Below, in pieces: positions 55,475 to 63,791 of a stretch of DNA of 64,000 nt (the stretch's first letter is position 1; the number at the start of each line of letters is the position of its first letter). Position numbers and translations under genes: made by a program. The notes beneath the pieces are model-generated. The model saw only the letters and a list, made by a program, of their open reading frames with translations, did not search any database and was not told the origin of the DNA. Location: NCBI GenBank assembly GCA_012103375.1, contig WLWX01000001.1, forward strand, positions 3,947,078 through 4,011,077, written 5' to 3'. This stretch comes from Paracoccaceae bacterium. Lineage in GTDB: Bacteria > Pseudomonadota > Alphaproteobacteria > Rhodobacterales > Rhodobacteraceae.

Positions 55475-56820
55475 GCCCGCTCAAACCCCCGCGCGATTTC
55501 CCAATCGGTGACGACGGCATCGAAAGCCTCCTGCTCCCACTCGGCAGCGCGGGTGTAGTGGTCGATGACCGCGTCGCCAAAGGCCGCGCGCAGCATCTTG
55601 GAACCGCGCAGGGTTTCGGTCGCGGCGCGCAGGGTATCGGGAATGGACTCCTTGCCCCCTTCGTACGCATCGCCGTCGAATGGCTTGCCGCAGTCCAGCC
55701 CCTCCTCAATCCCGGCGATGCCGGCGGCCAGCATGCCTGCGATGGCGAGGTATGGGTTCAGGTCCGCCCCGCCAACGCGGCATTCGATCCGAACGGCGGG
55801 CGAGCTGTCGCCGCATAGTCGGAACGCCGCCGTGCGATTGTCGACCGACCAGACCTTGCGCGTCGGGGCAAAGCTGCCCTTCTGGAACCGCTTAAAGCTG
55901 TTCACGTAGGGCGCGAGAAACCACGTGATGTCGCCCGCGTATTTCAGCAGCCCGCCGAGGTAGGCGCGCATCATACCGCTCATCCCCAGATCGGCGTCCT
56001 TGTCGAAAAAGGCGTTGGTCTTTCCCTTCCATAACGACTGATGCACATGGCTGGCCGAGCCGACCCGGCCCGCATCCCACTTCGGCATGAAGCTGACGGC
56101 GCGGCCCTTTTGCCAGCCGATTTCCTTGGCGGCGTGTTTGGCGATCGTGTGATTGTCGGCGCAGTCCATCGCGGGGCCATAACGCAGGTTCAACTCCTCC
56201 TGCCCGGCCTCGGCTTCGCCTTTTGACCCTTCGACCGGAATGCCACTGTCATAGAGGCCGTTGCGAAGGGCGCGCATCACCTCTTCTTCCTTGGTGGTCT
56301 GCAGGATGTGGTAATCTTCGTTATAACCGCTGATCGGAGTCAGGTCGCGGAAACCGCCCTTGCGGATCGCGTCATAGCTTTGTTCGAAGATGAAGAATTC
56401 CAGTTCCGTGGCACTGATCGCGGTCAGACCCATTTCGGCCAACCGATCAATCTGCGCCTTCAGCATCGCACGCGGCGAATGGGCGATGGGGGCGTGGCCG
56501 TGGTGATCCAACACATCGCAAAGAACGAGTGCAGTGCCTTCCAACCACGCGGCCAGCCGCAACGTGTCCATGTCGGGTCTGAGCGTGTAATCGCCATAGC
56601 CACCCTGCCACGAGGTCGAGGCATAGCCGTCGACCGTGAACATCTCCAGATCTGTGGCCAGCAGATAGTTGCAGCAATGGGTCTCCTCCCACGCGCTGTC
56701 GACAAAATGCCGCGCATGGAACCGCTTGCCCATCAGGCGGCCCTGCATATCGACCATGCAAGCCAGAACGGTGTCGATCTCGCCCGCGTCAACGCGGGCT
56801 CTCAGGTCATCGAGTGTCAT
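55471..56820 (-). CDS. Glutamine-synthetase-like gamma-glutamyl ligase
   Basis: 449 residues from ATG 56820. The glutamine synthetase catalytic core is intact: ATELEFFIFE, GEAEAGQEELNL, ASHVHQSLW, GSFAPTRKVWSVDNRTAAFR and IECRVGGADLNPYLAIAGML. The N-terminal DTVLACMVDMQGRLMGKRF is the style of the PuuA/IpuC-like group, which glutamylates amines rather than ammonia. With two dehydrogenases and an amidohydrolase in the same operon, gamma-glutamylation of an amine or amino alcohol is the best guess. Confidence 0.82.
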   Translation of the reverse strand: MTLDDLRARVDAGEIDTVLACMVDMQGRLMGKRFHARHFVDSAWEETHCCNYLLATDLEMFTVDGYASTSWQGGYGDYTLRPDMDTLRLAAWLEGTALVLCDVLDHHGHAPIAHSPRAMLKAQIDRLAEMGLTAISATELEFFIFEQSYDAIRKGGFRDLTPISGYNEDYHILQTTKEEEVMRALRNGLYDSGIPVEGSKGEAEAGQEELNLRYGPAMDCADNHTIAKHAAKEIGWQKGRAVSFMPKWDAGRVGSASHVHQSLWKGKTNAFFDKDADLGMSGMMRAYLGGLLKYAGDITWFLAPYVNSFKRFQKGSFAPTRKVWSVDNRTAAFRLCGDSSPAVRIECRVGGADLNPYLAIAGMLAAGIAGIEEGLDCGKPFDGDAYEGGKESIPDTLRAATETLRGSKMLRAAFGDAVIDHYTRAAEWEQEAFDAVVTDWEIARGFERA

Positions 56821-56877
56821 TTGCGCGTCCCTTGAATGGGTCCCGGGGCGCATTTGCTGCGCCCCGAGAGTTTAGTC

Positions 56878-57909
56878 TTAACCGTAGCGGTAGGGCCGTC
56901 CGGCCTTCACCATGTCGGCGTTGTACTTCTTGAAGATCTCGACAACCTTGGCCTTGGTTTCGGACTCGGCTGCGATCTCGTCCCAGAACTTGACGGCAGC
57001 GTCTTCGACCGTCTGCCATTCGGCGTCGGGGGTCGAGGTCAGCTCCATCTTGGTGCCGTTGACGCGCAGGTTCGCCTCACCACCCCAGTACCACCACTGA
57101 CGATAGTAATGCGACTGGTCGCAGCACACGCGGAACAGCGTCTGAAGGTCTTCGGGCAGTTCGTTCCAGCGATCCATGTTCGCAAAGAACGATCCCGCCC
57201 AGGCGCCCGAGATGTTGTTGGTCAGGAAATAGTTGGTCACATCGGCCCAACCAACGGTGTAATCCTCGGTGATGCCCGACCAAGCGATGCCGTCGAGTTC
57301 GCCGGTCTGCACAGCAACCTCGATGTCTTCCCACGGCAGGTTCACCGGCACGACGCCGAACTGGGACAAGAAGCGCCCGGCGGTCGGGAAGGTGAAGACC
57401 CGCTTGCCTTCCAGATCGGCCAGCGACCGGATCGGGTCTTTGGTGGCAAAGTGGCAGGGATCCCAGGCACCGGCAGAGATGTGCTTGACGCCGACCTTGG
57501 AATACTCGGCATCCCAGATCTCATTCAGACCGTACTGGTTGAACAGCACCGGCACGTCGAGCGAATACCGCGACCCGAACGGGAAGTAGCCGCCGAACAC
57601 CGTCACTTCGGTGGGTGAGGCCATCGAGTCATCGTCCGACTGCACCGCATCAATCGTGCCGCGCTGCATCGCCTGGAACAGCTCTCCGGTGGGGACCAGC
57701 TGGTCTGCGAAGAACAGCTCGATGTTCATGCGATCGCCGGCGATCTTGTTGAACATCTCGATGGCCGGCACGATGACCTCGGCGGCCAGCGCGGGGCCGG
57801 CATAGGTTTGCATCCGCCATTTGATCTGGCTTTGCGCCAGCGCGGGCGTGGCCAGCGCAGCGGCAGGTGCAACGGCGGCCCCTGCGATAAACTTGCGTCT
57901 TGAAGTCAT
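56878..57909 (-). CDS. TRAP transporter substrate-binding protein (DctP type)
   Basis: 343 residues from ATG 57909 with a signal peptide of Tat type (TSRRKFIAGAAVAPAAALAT, cleavage after ALA). The DctP family stretch follows: IKWRMQTYAGPALAAEVIVP, ELFFADQLVPTGELFQAMQR, and the ligand-binding arginine likely in GKRVFTFPTAGRFLSQFGVV. The related mid-region IAWSGITEDYTVGWADVTNYF suits the group binding keto acids or amino-acid derivatives. The membrane subunits are upstream in the same operon. Confidence 0.87.
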   Translation of the reverse strand: MTSRRKFIAGAAVAPAAALATPALAQSQIKWRMQTYAGPALAAEVIVPAIEMFNKIAGDRMNIELFFADQLVPTGELFQAMQRGTIDAVQSDDDSMASPTEVTVFGGYFPFGSRYSLDVPVLFNQYGLNEIWDAEYSKVGVKHISAGAWDPCHFATKDPIRSLADLEGKRVFTFPTAGRFLSQFGVVPVNLPWEDIEVAVQTGELDGIAWSGITEDYTVGWADVTNYFLTNNISGAWAGSFFANMDRWNELPEDLQTLFRVCCDQSHYYRQWWYWGGEANLRVNGTKMELTSTPDAEWQTVEDAAVKFWDEIAAESETKAKVVEIFKKYNADMVKAGRPYRYG

Positions 57910-58001
57910 GTCTGATCCTTTCAGTTGGCGGGGCGGATGCCCCATGAAATACCGCTTTGCGGCGTTATTGGCCCCGTCTGTTACGAGGCTTGTCCCCTTT
58001 G

Positions 58002-58418
58002 TCAGGCCACCTGCTGATGCACCTCGATCACATTGCCTTCGGGGTCGTGAAAGAACACCTGATGCCAATCCATGGAAAAGGCGGTGCCATAATCGGAATA
58101 AGGTATGCCCTCGGCGTCGAGAGTGGCCAGGAACGCGGGCAGATCGTCGGTACGAAAGGCGATATGGACACGCTCAAGGGGGTTGATCACCTGCCCGTTG
58201 TGGAAGGCGATATCCATTGCCCGCTCGGCCAGATGCATCTGCATCCCGCCATCGGTGGCAAACCGGATCTTGCCGTCAAACCCCTTGCCATCCGCCGCCT
58301 CGGTCCGTGGGAAATGCGCAACCGGCATGTCGTCCAGACCCAGCACTTTCGTATAGAAGTCATGCATCCGGTCGACATCGCCCGAGACGAAATTGATATG
58401 GTGGAAGTCGAGCTTCAT
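58002..58418 (-). CDS. VOC superfamily protein (glyoxalase-like)
   Basis: 138 residues. LDFHHINFVSGDVDRMHDFY begins the first VOC unit with a metal-type histidine, and WHQVFFHDPEGNVIEVHQQV ends the second with the usual glutamate. This is a better fit to a catalytic glyoxalase/dioxygenase fold than the other VOC gene in this operon. It lies between the DctM gene (9 bp) and the DctP gene (92 bp). The substrate is unknown. Confidence 0.8.
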   Translation of the reverse strand: MKLDFHHINFVSGDVDRMHDFYTKVLGLDDMPVAHFPRTEAADGKGFDGKIRFATDGGMQMHLAERAMDIAFHNGQVINPLERVHIAFRTDDLPAFLATLDAEGIPYSDYGTAFSMDWHQVFFHDPEGNVIEVHQQVA

Positions 58419-58427
58419 TGGTCCCCC

Positions 58428-59750
58428 TCAGTTCCCATAGACGGTTTGTGGCAGCCACAGCGCGATCTGCGGGAAGATCATCACCAGCGCCAGCGCCAGC
58501 GCCATCACGAAGACAAACGGAATGATCGAGCGATAGATGTCGATCAGCATAATCTCGGGCGGGGCCATGGCGCGCATCAGGAACAGATTATACCCGAACG
58601 GCGGCGTCATGTATGCGATCTGCGTGGTGATCGTATAAAGCACCCCGTACCAGATCAAATCGAAGCCCAGCACCGCGACCAGCGGCACGTAAAGCGGCGC
58701 GACGATGACCAGCATCGCGGTGTCATCCAGGAACGTGCCCATCAGGATGAAGCTCAGCTGCATCAGGATCATCCAGGGGGAAAGGCCCAAGCGTTCGGTG
58801 AACAGATCGTCAATGGCGTTAACCGCCCCAAGGCCATCGAATACCGCGCCAAAGCCAAGTGCCGCCAGAATGATCCACATGAACATGCAGGAGATTCCAA
58901 GCGTGTTACGCACCGAATTCTCGAACACCTGCCGCGTCATCCGCCCCTTGACGACCGCCGCCAGAAACGCCGCCAACGCGCCCACCGCGCTGCTTTCCAC
59001 CAGCGAGGTCCAGCCGTTCACAAAGGGCACCATCATCACCGCGAAGATACCCAGCGGCAGAAGACCCGCGCTTAGCAGGCGCATCTTCTCAACGCGCGGG
59101 ATATCGCGGTTCTCAGCAGGAAGCGCCGGGCCAAGTTCCGGGTTTATCCGGCAGCGGATCACGATGTAGATGATGAACATCCCGGCCATCATCAGCCCCG
59201 GAATGACCCCGGCCAGCCACAGCTGACCGACCGGTTGCCGTGCAATCATCGCATAAAGCACCAACACGACCGAAGGCGGGACGAGGATACCAAGGCTCGA
59301 CCCGGCCTGAATGACCCCGGTCACCATCCGTTTGTCGTATCCACGCTTCAGCAACTCCGGCAAGGCAATCGTCGCCCCGATGGCCATCCCTGCGACACTG
59401 AGACCATTCATCGCCGAGATCAGCACCATCAGCAGGATCGTCCCGATGGCGAGCCCCCCGCGCAATGGCCCCATCCAGACGTGGAACATGCGGTACAGGT
59501 CATCGGCGATCTTCGATTCGCTTAGCACGTAGCCCATGAAGATGAACATCGGCAGGGTCAGCAGCGGGAACCATTTCATCAGCTTCATCGCCGCTGAAAA
59601 TCCAATGTCGGCCCCGCCCCCGTTCGGCCCCCACAGCAACAGGGCCGCCACCACACCGACAAATCCGATGGCCCCGAACACCCGCTGCCCGGTCATCAGC
59701 ATCAGCATCATGGTCGCGAACATGATGATGGCGATCCATTCCTGGCTCAT
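58428..59750 (-). CDS. TRAP transporter large permease (DctM type)
   Basis: 440 residues from ATG 59750 and about eleven to twelve membrane helices. Family motifs are LPMFIFMGYVLSESKIADDL, GLSVAGMAIGATIALPELLK, QAGSSLGILVPPSVVLVLYA and FLDDTAMLVIVAPLYVPLVA. It carries the substrate with a sodium ion across the inner membrane. Its start overlaps the DctQ stop by 4 bp. Confidence 0.9.
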   Translation of the reverse strand: MSQEWIAIIMFATMMLMLMTGQRVFGAIGFVGVVAALLLWGPNGGGADIGFSAAMKLMKWFPLLTLPMFIFMGYVLSESKIADDLYRMFHVWMGPLRGGLAIGTILLMVLISAMNGLSVAGMAIGATIALPELLKRGYDKRMVTGVIQAGSSLGILVPPSVVLVLYAMIARQPVGQLWLAGVIPGLMMAGMFIIYIVIRCRINPELGPALPAENRDIPRVEKMRLLSAGLLPLGIFAVMMVPFVNGWTSLVESSAVGALAAFLAAVVKGRMTRQVFENSVRNTLGISCMFMWIILAALGFGAVFDGLGAVNAIDDLFTERLGLSPWMILMQLSFILMGTFLDDTAMLVIVAPLYVPLVAVLGFDLIWYGVLYTITTQIAYMTPPFGYNLFLMRAMAPPEIMLIDIYRSIIPFVFVMALALALVMIFPQIALWLPQTVYGN

Positions 59751-60346
59751 GCCACCTCTACCCCGCGAATGCGCGCGACGTCCTTCAGAAACTCGCTGAT
59801 CGCCTGCAACAGCATCAGGAAGAACCCAAGGATCATGATCGATTTGATCGGCCACATGTAAGGCCGCCACGCGGTTGATGAACGTTCCAGGAAGCCCAGC
59901 TTTTCAGCCGCCGCCTCCGGCCCGCCGGTCAGCAGGCTCCCGCCGAGTTCGCCGAAAAACTGGATCGGCTCGCGCCCGAAATAGCCGACCGAATAAGCGG
60001 TGGAGCCCAGCGCCCCCCAAAGCAGAACGCAAAGATAGAAGATCAGGAAGAAGATCGTGAAGGCATCAAACCAGGCCTTCTTGCGATCGTCCCATTCGCC
60101 GTAAAACAGGTCCATCCGCACGTTCGAGCCCAGTTGGATCGAATAAGGCCCGCCCAGGATGTAATAGGTCACCATGGCAAACTGCGCCAGTTCCAGCGTC
60201 CACAGCGACGGGTTGAAGAAGGTCTTTGAAATCGACGACCACAGCAAAATCGCCATCAACGCAAAGATGCCGTACATGATGAACCGCCCGACACGGCGGT
60301 TCAGCCCGTCGACCAGGCGGATATAGCTCAGAAAAACTCTAGGCAT
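59747..60346 (-). CDS. TRAP transporter small permease (DctQ type)
   Basis: 199 residues with four membrane helices (MYGIFALMAILLWSSISKTF, FAMVTYYILGGPYSIQLGSN, TIFFLIFYLCVLLWGALGST, and a last one near IKSIMILGFFLMLLQAI). The extra segment between helices 3 and 4 is typical of the larger DctQ type. It partners DctM. Its ATG lies inside the end of the amidohydrolase gene (8-bp overlap). Confidence 0.87.
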   Translation of the reverse strand: MPRVFLSYIRLVDGLNRRVGRFIMYGIFALMAILLWSSISKTFFNPSLWTLELAQFAMVTYYILGGPYSIQLGSNVRMDLFYGEWDDRKKAWFDAFTIFFLIFYLCVLLWGALGSTAYSVGYFGREPIQFFGELGGSLLTGGPEAAAEKLGFLERSSTAWRPYMWPIKSIMILGFFLMLLQAISEFLKDVARIRGVEVA

Positions 60347-61115
60347 GATGTGCCGCGACCGATTTGGCGCCGTCTAGTGTCGCCAGCGCTGTCGTCAGGC
60401 TGGCAACCATCGCGTCGGCGATGCGCGCAACCTCGCCCTCGGACGTCAGAAGGTCGTTGCGCACTTCGATCATTACATTCGCGATGCCGCGCGCAAGCGC
60501 GTGCTCCTTCAGCGTGTGGGTCACCCCGTCTGCCGGGCCATAGGGTTCATTGCGCGCAACGCGCCAGTGAGACAGTGGTCCGTTGTTTCCCAGCATGGCG
60601 TCAGCCAACCGCGTGTCACTATCGTGTAGAATCCCAATCTCGACCGCCCGAGGTTCGCCGAAATAGGTCGGCGTGAAGCTGTGGATCGTGACCAGCACTG
60701 GGGCCGCAGCGCCATCCAGTGTTGCCGCAACCGTTGCTCTGAACGGCTCATAAAACCGATCCGCGCGTTCGGCGCGATCTGTGGCGGTCAGCCCCGCATT
60801 CCCCGGCACGGCGACCAGTTCGACTTGTTTTGGCATCGCCGCTTCGGACGACAGCGGACGATTGCAATCGTAAAGCAAACGCGACATCCGACCTGCGACA
60901 AACGGCGCATCAAGCCGTTCGGCCATCGCGCGGCCCAAAGCCTCGGCACCCGGATCCCAGACTGCATGGCTCAGGCGATCCGCCGCGCTCAACCCAAGAT
61001 CCGCAAACTCTGCCGGGATATGGGACGAGGCATGCTCGCACACCAGAACGACAGGCCCGGCGGCACCGGGATTGATCACCTCAACCACCTGTTCGCGATC
61101 TGCCGCATTGGCCAT
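60339..61115 (-). CDS. N-formylglutamate amidohydrolase family protein
   Basis: 258 residues. The zinc-peptidase-like motifs are VLVCEHASSHIPAEF, SRLLYDCNRPLSSEAA and PVLVTIHSFTPTYFG with metal histidines and glutamate. It is the first gene of the operon. True HutG belongs to histidine breakdown, and no hut genes are here; within this set it could instead hydrolyse a gamma-glutamyl or N-acyl amide product. That is inference from context. Confidence 0.82.
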   Translation of the reverse strand: MANAADREQVVEVINPGAAGPVVLVCEHASSHIPAEFADLGLSAADRLSHAVWDPGAEALGRAMAERLDAPFVAGRMSRLLYDCNRPLSSEAAMPKQVELVAVPGNAGLTATDRAERADRFYEPFRATVAATLDGAAAPVLVTIHSFTPTYFGEPRAVEIGILHDSDTRLADAMLGNNGPLSHWRVARNEPYGPADGVTHTLKEHALARGIANVMIEVRNDLLTSEGEVARIADAMVASLTTALATLDGAKSVAAHHA

Positions 61116-61140
61116 CCGGCCCGACTCCCCCCAGACATTC

Positions 61141-61185
61141 TGACAATATCCTTTCTTGGGATCACTAGACTGTCAATATACTTTC
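61141..61185. promoter_or_regulatory. Direct repeats in RpiR/operon promoter region
   Basis: TGACAATATCCTTTC (61141-61155) and TGTCAATATACTTTC (61171-61185) are direct repeats, 13 of 15 positions alike, spaced exactly 30 bp apart. They lie between the divergent amidohydrolase operon and the RpiR gene, so two RpiR dimers could bind on one helix face. Confidence 0.55.
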
Positions 61186-61248
61186 AACGGCTGGTCAGGG
61201 CACGACGTTTGTGCCTAAGCTGGCAAACCATTTGCAAGAGTTCCGCCC

Positions 61249-62121
61249 TTGACCGACGCCTTCCGCACCGTACGCGACATGATCCACGAGGCTTTTGACG
61301 GCCTTACCGTGTCCGAGCGCAAACTGGCAGCGTCGCTGCTGGAAAACTATCCCGTGGCGGGGCTTGCCTCGATCACCATCGTGGCGGAAAACGCCGGCGT
61401 TTCAACGCCGACGGTCGCACGGATGGTGCAAAAGCTGGGCTTCAAAGGCTATCCGCAATTCCACAAAGCCCTGCGGGACGAGTTGGAGGCGACCCTGTCC
61501 GGCCCGGTCAAAAAGCGCGAGGTCTGGGCCGCCGCCGCGCCGGAATCGCACATGCTGAACCGGTTTTCCGAAGCGGTGATGGTCAACCTCGGGCAAACGT
61601 TTTCCAACCTCAACACCGATGCCTTTGACGCCGCCGTTGCCGAGATGGCCAACGCCGAAGGCCATCTATACGTGGTCGGCGGCCGGGTGACGCGCGCCCT
61701 GGCCGAATACGCTTTCACCCATTTTCAGGCGATCCGCGAGAACGTGACCCACATGACAAGCTCGGCGGCGACATGGCCGCATTACGTGCTGGATATGGGA
61801 CCGGGCGACGTGATCCTGATGTTCGACATCCGCCGGTACGAAACCAATCTGATGCGCCTTGCCGAACTGGCGACGGAACGCGGCGTGAAAGTTGTTCTGA
61901 TCACCGATCAATGGGCCTCGCCCGTCTCCAAGGTCGCACCCTTCGTGTTTCCCTGCTGGGTTCAGGTCCCCTCGGCATGGGACAGCAACATCGCGACGAT
62001 GCTGCTGCTTGAAGCGATGATCGCGGCGGTGCAGGAAGAGGATTGGCCCCGGGCCAGCAAGCGCTATGACGCGTTGGAAGAACTGCACAAACTGACCCGG
62101 ATTTTCCGCAAACCCAGCTGA
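61249..62121 (+). CDS. RpiR family transcriptional regulator (HTH plus SIS)
   Basis: 290 residues from TTG 61249. The N-terminal helix-turn-helix is LTVSERKLAASLLENYPVAG followed by ITIVAENAGVSTPTVARMVQ. The C-terminal SIS domain starts near residue 125 (GHLYVVGGRVTRALAEYAFT, then VILMFDIRRYETNLMRLAEL). SIS domains bind phosphosugars or related ligands. It is divergent from the nine-gene operon and 12 bp upstream of the sulfatase/PMH-like gene, so it probably regulates both. Confidence 0.88.
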   Translation: MTDAFRTVRDMIHEAFDGLTVSERKLAASLLENYPVAGLASITIVAENAGVSTPTVARMVQKLGFKGYPQFHKALRDELEATLSGPVKKREVWAAAAPESHMLNRFSEAVMVNLGQTFSNLNTDAFDAAVAEMANAEGHLYVVGGRVTRALAEYAFTHFQAIRENVTHMTSSAATWPHYVLDMGPGDVILMFDIRRYETNLMRLAELATERGVKVVLITDQWASPVSKVAPFVFPCWVQVPSAWDSNIATMLLLEAMIAAVQEEDWPRASKRYDALEELHKLTRIFRKPS

Positions 62122-62133
62122 CTGCGAACCCCC

Positions 62134-63660
62134 ATGACACAGATCCCCCCCCGCAATGTGATGTTCATCATCATCGACCAGATGCGCGCCGACTTGTTGC
62201 ACGGCGCGCTGGCCGATCACGTGCCGCTGCCGAACCTGCGCGCCCTGATGGGTGCGGCCGTCAGCTTTACCAATCATCATTCTGTTGCAAACCCTTGCGG
62301 GCCGTCGCGTGCCTCGCTCCTGACCGGGCAATACGCGATGAACCACCGCTCGGTCCGAAATGGCGCGCCGCTGCGCCATGACACGTCGAACCTGGCAACC
62401 GAAGTGCGCAAGGGTGGGCACCTGCCGCTGCTGTTTGGCTATACCGACACCACGCTCGACCCAAGGTTGCACCAGCTGGTTGACCCGGATTTGCGAACCT
62501 ACGAGCGGGTCATGCCGGGATTCGTGCAGACTGTCGAAATGGGCGCTGATGAAAGCTTTCCATGGCGCGCCTCGCTTGTGGCCAAAGGCTACGATATTCC
62601 CGAGTACACCGAATTCTATGTGCCGGTTGCGCAAGCTGATCAGCTGCGCCGTGTCGATGATCCTGCCTTCTACCGGGCTGAAGACAGCGACACGGCCTTT
62701 CTGACCGACGCCTGCCTGACGCACCTGCGCGCACGCGGAGATCGGCCCTGGTTCGCCCATCTGACCTATATCCGGCCACACCCGCCCCTGGTCGCGCCCG
62801 CGCCCTATAACCGGATGATCGACCCAGACACACTGCCCCTGCCCGACCGGCATGGGTCACAGTCGGCAGAACTGGCGACCCATCCCTTCTTCACCCCCGC
62901 CAACGCCGCCGCGCTGGTGGATGGATTTCCCGATCTGGGCAATGACGACACCACCGTCCAGGACTTACGCGCAATTTACCTTGGCCTTGCCGCCGAAGTG
63001 GACGTCCACATCGGGCGCATCATCGCATTTCTGAAAGACAGCGGCCAATGGGATGACACCCTGCTGGTCGTCACCGCCGACCACGGAGAGATGCTGGGCG
63101 ATCACCATACCTGGGGCAAGATGAGCCCCTATGACGCCGCTTGGCACACGCCCCTGATCATCCGCGATCCGACGCAGCCGGACGCCCACGGCACCGAAGT
63201 CACGCGCCCAAGTGAATCCGTGGATGTGACCCCGACGATCCTCGACTGCCTCGGACTGGCGGCGCCGCCGTCGATGGACGGGCGATCCCTAAAGGTGTTC
63301 TTGCAAGGTGACACGCCGGACGATTGGCGCACCCATAGCTATAGCGAGCTGGATTTTGGCAACCCCGTTGCCCCCACGCTTTGGCAGACAACGCACAACC
63401 TGCACGCATCGGGTGCGAATTTCGCAGTGTTGCGCGGACCGCGTTATACGTTGACCCACTTCGCAGATACGCTGCCGCCGCTGCTGTTTGACCGCGAGGG
63501 CGACGGGGAAATGCGCAATCTGGCCGATGATCCGGCGATGGCGTCCGTGTTGCTGGAGATGACGCAAACACTGCTGAGCCACCGGATGCAGAACGCAGAT
63601 CACACGTTATCGGCGACACAGATCACGGCCGACGGCCCGGTCACCACAGCCCGCAGATAG
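62134..63660 (+). CDS. Sulfatase / phosphonate monoester hydrolase-like enzyme
   Basis: 508 residues. D15 (FIIIDQMRADLL), C55 in ANPCGPSRASLLTGQYAMNH (formylglycine precursor) and VVTADHGEMLGDHHTWGKMS give a complete active site. CGPSR and YAMNHRSVRNG are close to phosphonate monoester hydrolases and choline-sulfatase-like enzymes. It could free an amino alcohol from a sulfate or phosphate ester. It has no signal peptide, so it acts in the cytoplasm, and shares a transcript with the RpiR regulator. Confidence 0.85.
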   Translation: MTQIPPRNVMFIIIDQMRADLLHGALADHVPLPNLRALMGAAVSFTNHHSVANPCGPSRASLLTGQYAMNHRSVRNGAPLRHDTSNLATEVRKGGHLPLLFGYTDTTLDPRLHQLVDPDLRTYERVMPGFVQTVEMGADESFPWRASLVAKGYDIPEYTEFYVPVAQADQLRRVDDPAFYRAEDSDTAFLTDACLTHLRARGDRPWFAHLTYIRPHPPLVAPAPYNRMIDPDTLPLPDRHGSQSAELATHPFFTPANAAALVDGFPDLGNDDTTVQDLRAIYLGLAAEVDVHIGRIIAFLKDSGQWDDTLLVVTADHGEMLGDHHTWGKMSPYDAAWHTPLIIRDPTQPDAHGTEVTRPSESVDVTPTILDCLGLAAPPSMDGRSLKVFLQGDTPDDWRTHSYSELDFGNPVAPTLWQTTHNLHASGANFAVLRGPRYTLTHFADTLPPLLFDREGDGEMRNLADDPAMASVLLEMTQTLLSHRMQNADHTLSATQITADGPVTTARR

Positions 63661-63675
63661 CGGACGTCATGCAAA

Positions 63676-63705
63676 AGCGCGCAGGGTTTTGTAACCCTGC
63701 GCGCT
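63676..63705 (-). terminator. Strong hairpin between converging genes
   Basis: A perfect 13-bp stem (AGCGCGCAGGGTT with AACCCTGCGCGCT) and a 4-base loop. On the minus strand it is followed by TTTTGC, on the plus strand by AAAGAAAAAG. It lies between two converging genes, so it likely ends the minus-strand transcript and perhaps both. Confidence 0.65.
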
Positions 63706-63791
63706 AAAGAAAAAGTTTAATGCCTCCGGCGGGGATAATTTTGGGTCAATGATGGCGGGATGGAAAGCCCTCTAGCCGGCCCCGAATAAGC

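Noticed and set aside
57957..59075. 372-codon open frame opposite the VOC and DctM genes
   Set aside because: The His/Gln/Arg-rich translation is typical of the reverse of membrane-protein genes. No start signal or family resemblance.
61666..62853. 395-codon open frame opposite the RpiR and sulfatase genes
   Set aside because: It spans two well-supported genes on the other strand and shows no recognisable motif.
63676..63705. The hairpin as a plus-strand intrinsic terminator
   Set aside because: On the plus strand it is followed by A-rich, not T-rich, sequence; the minus-strand reading with TTTT is better.
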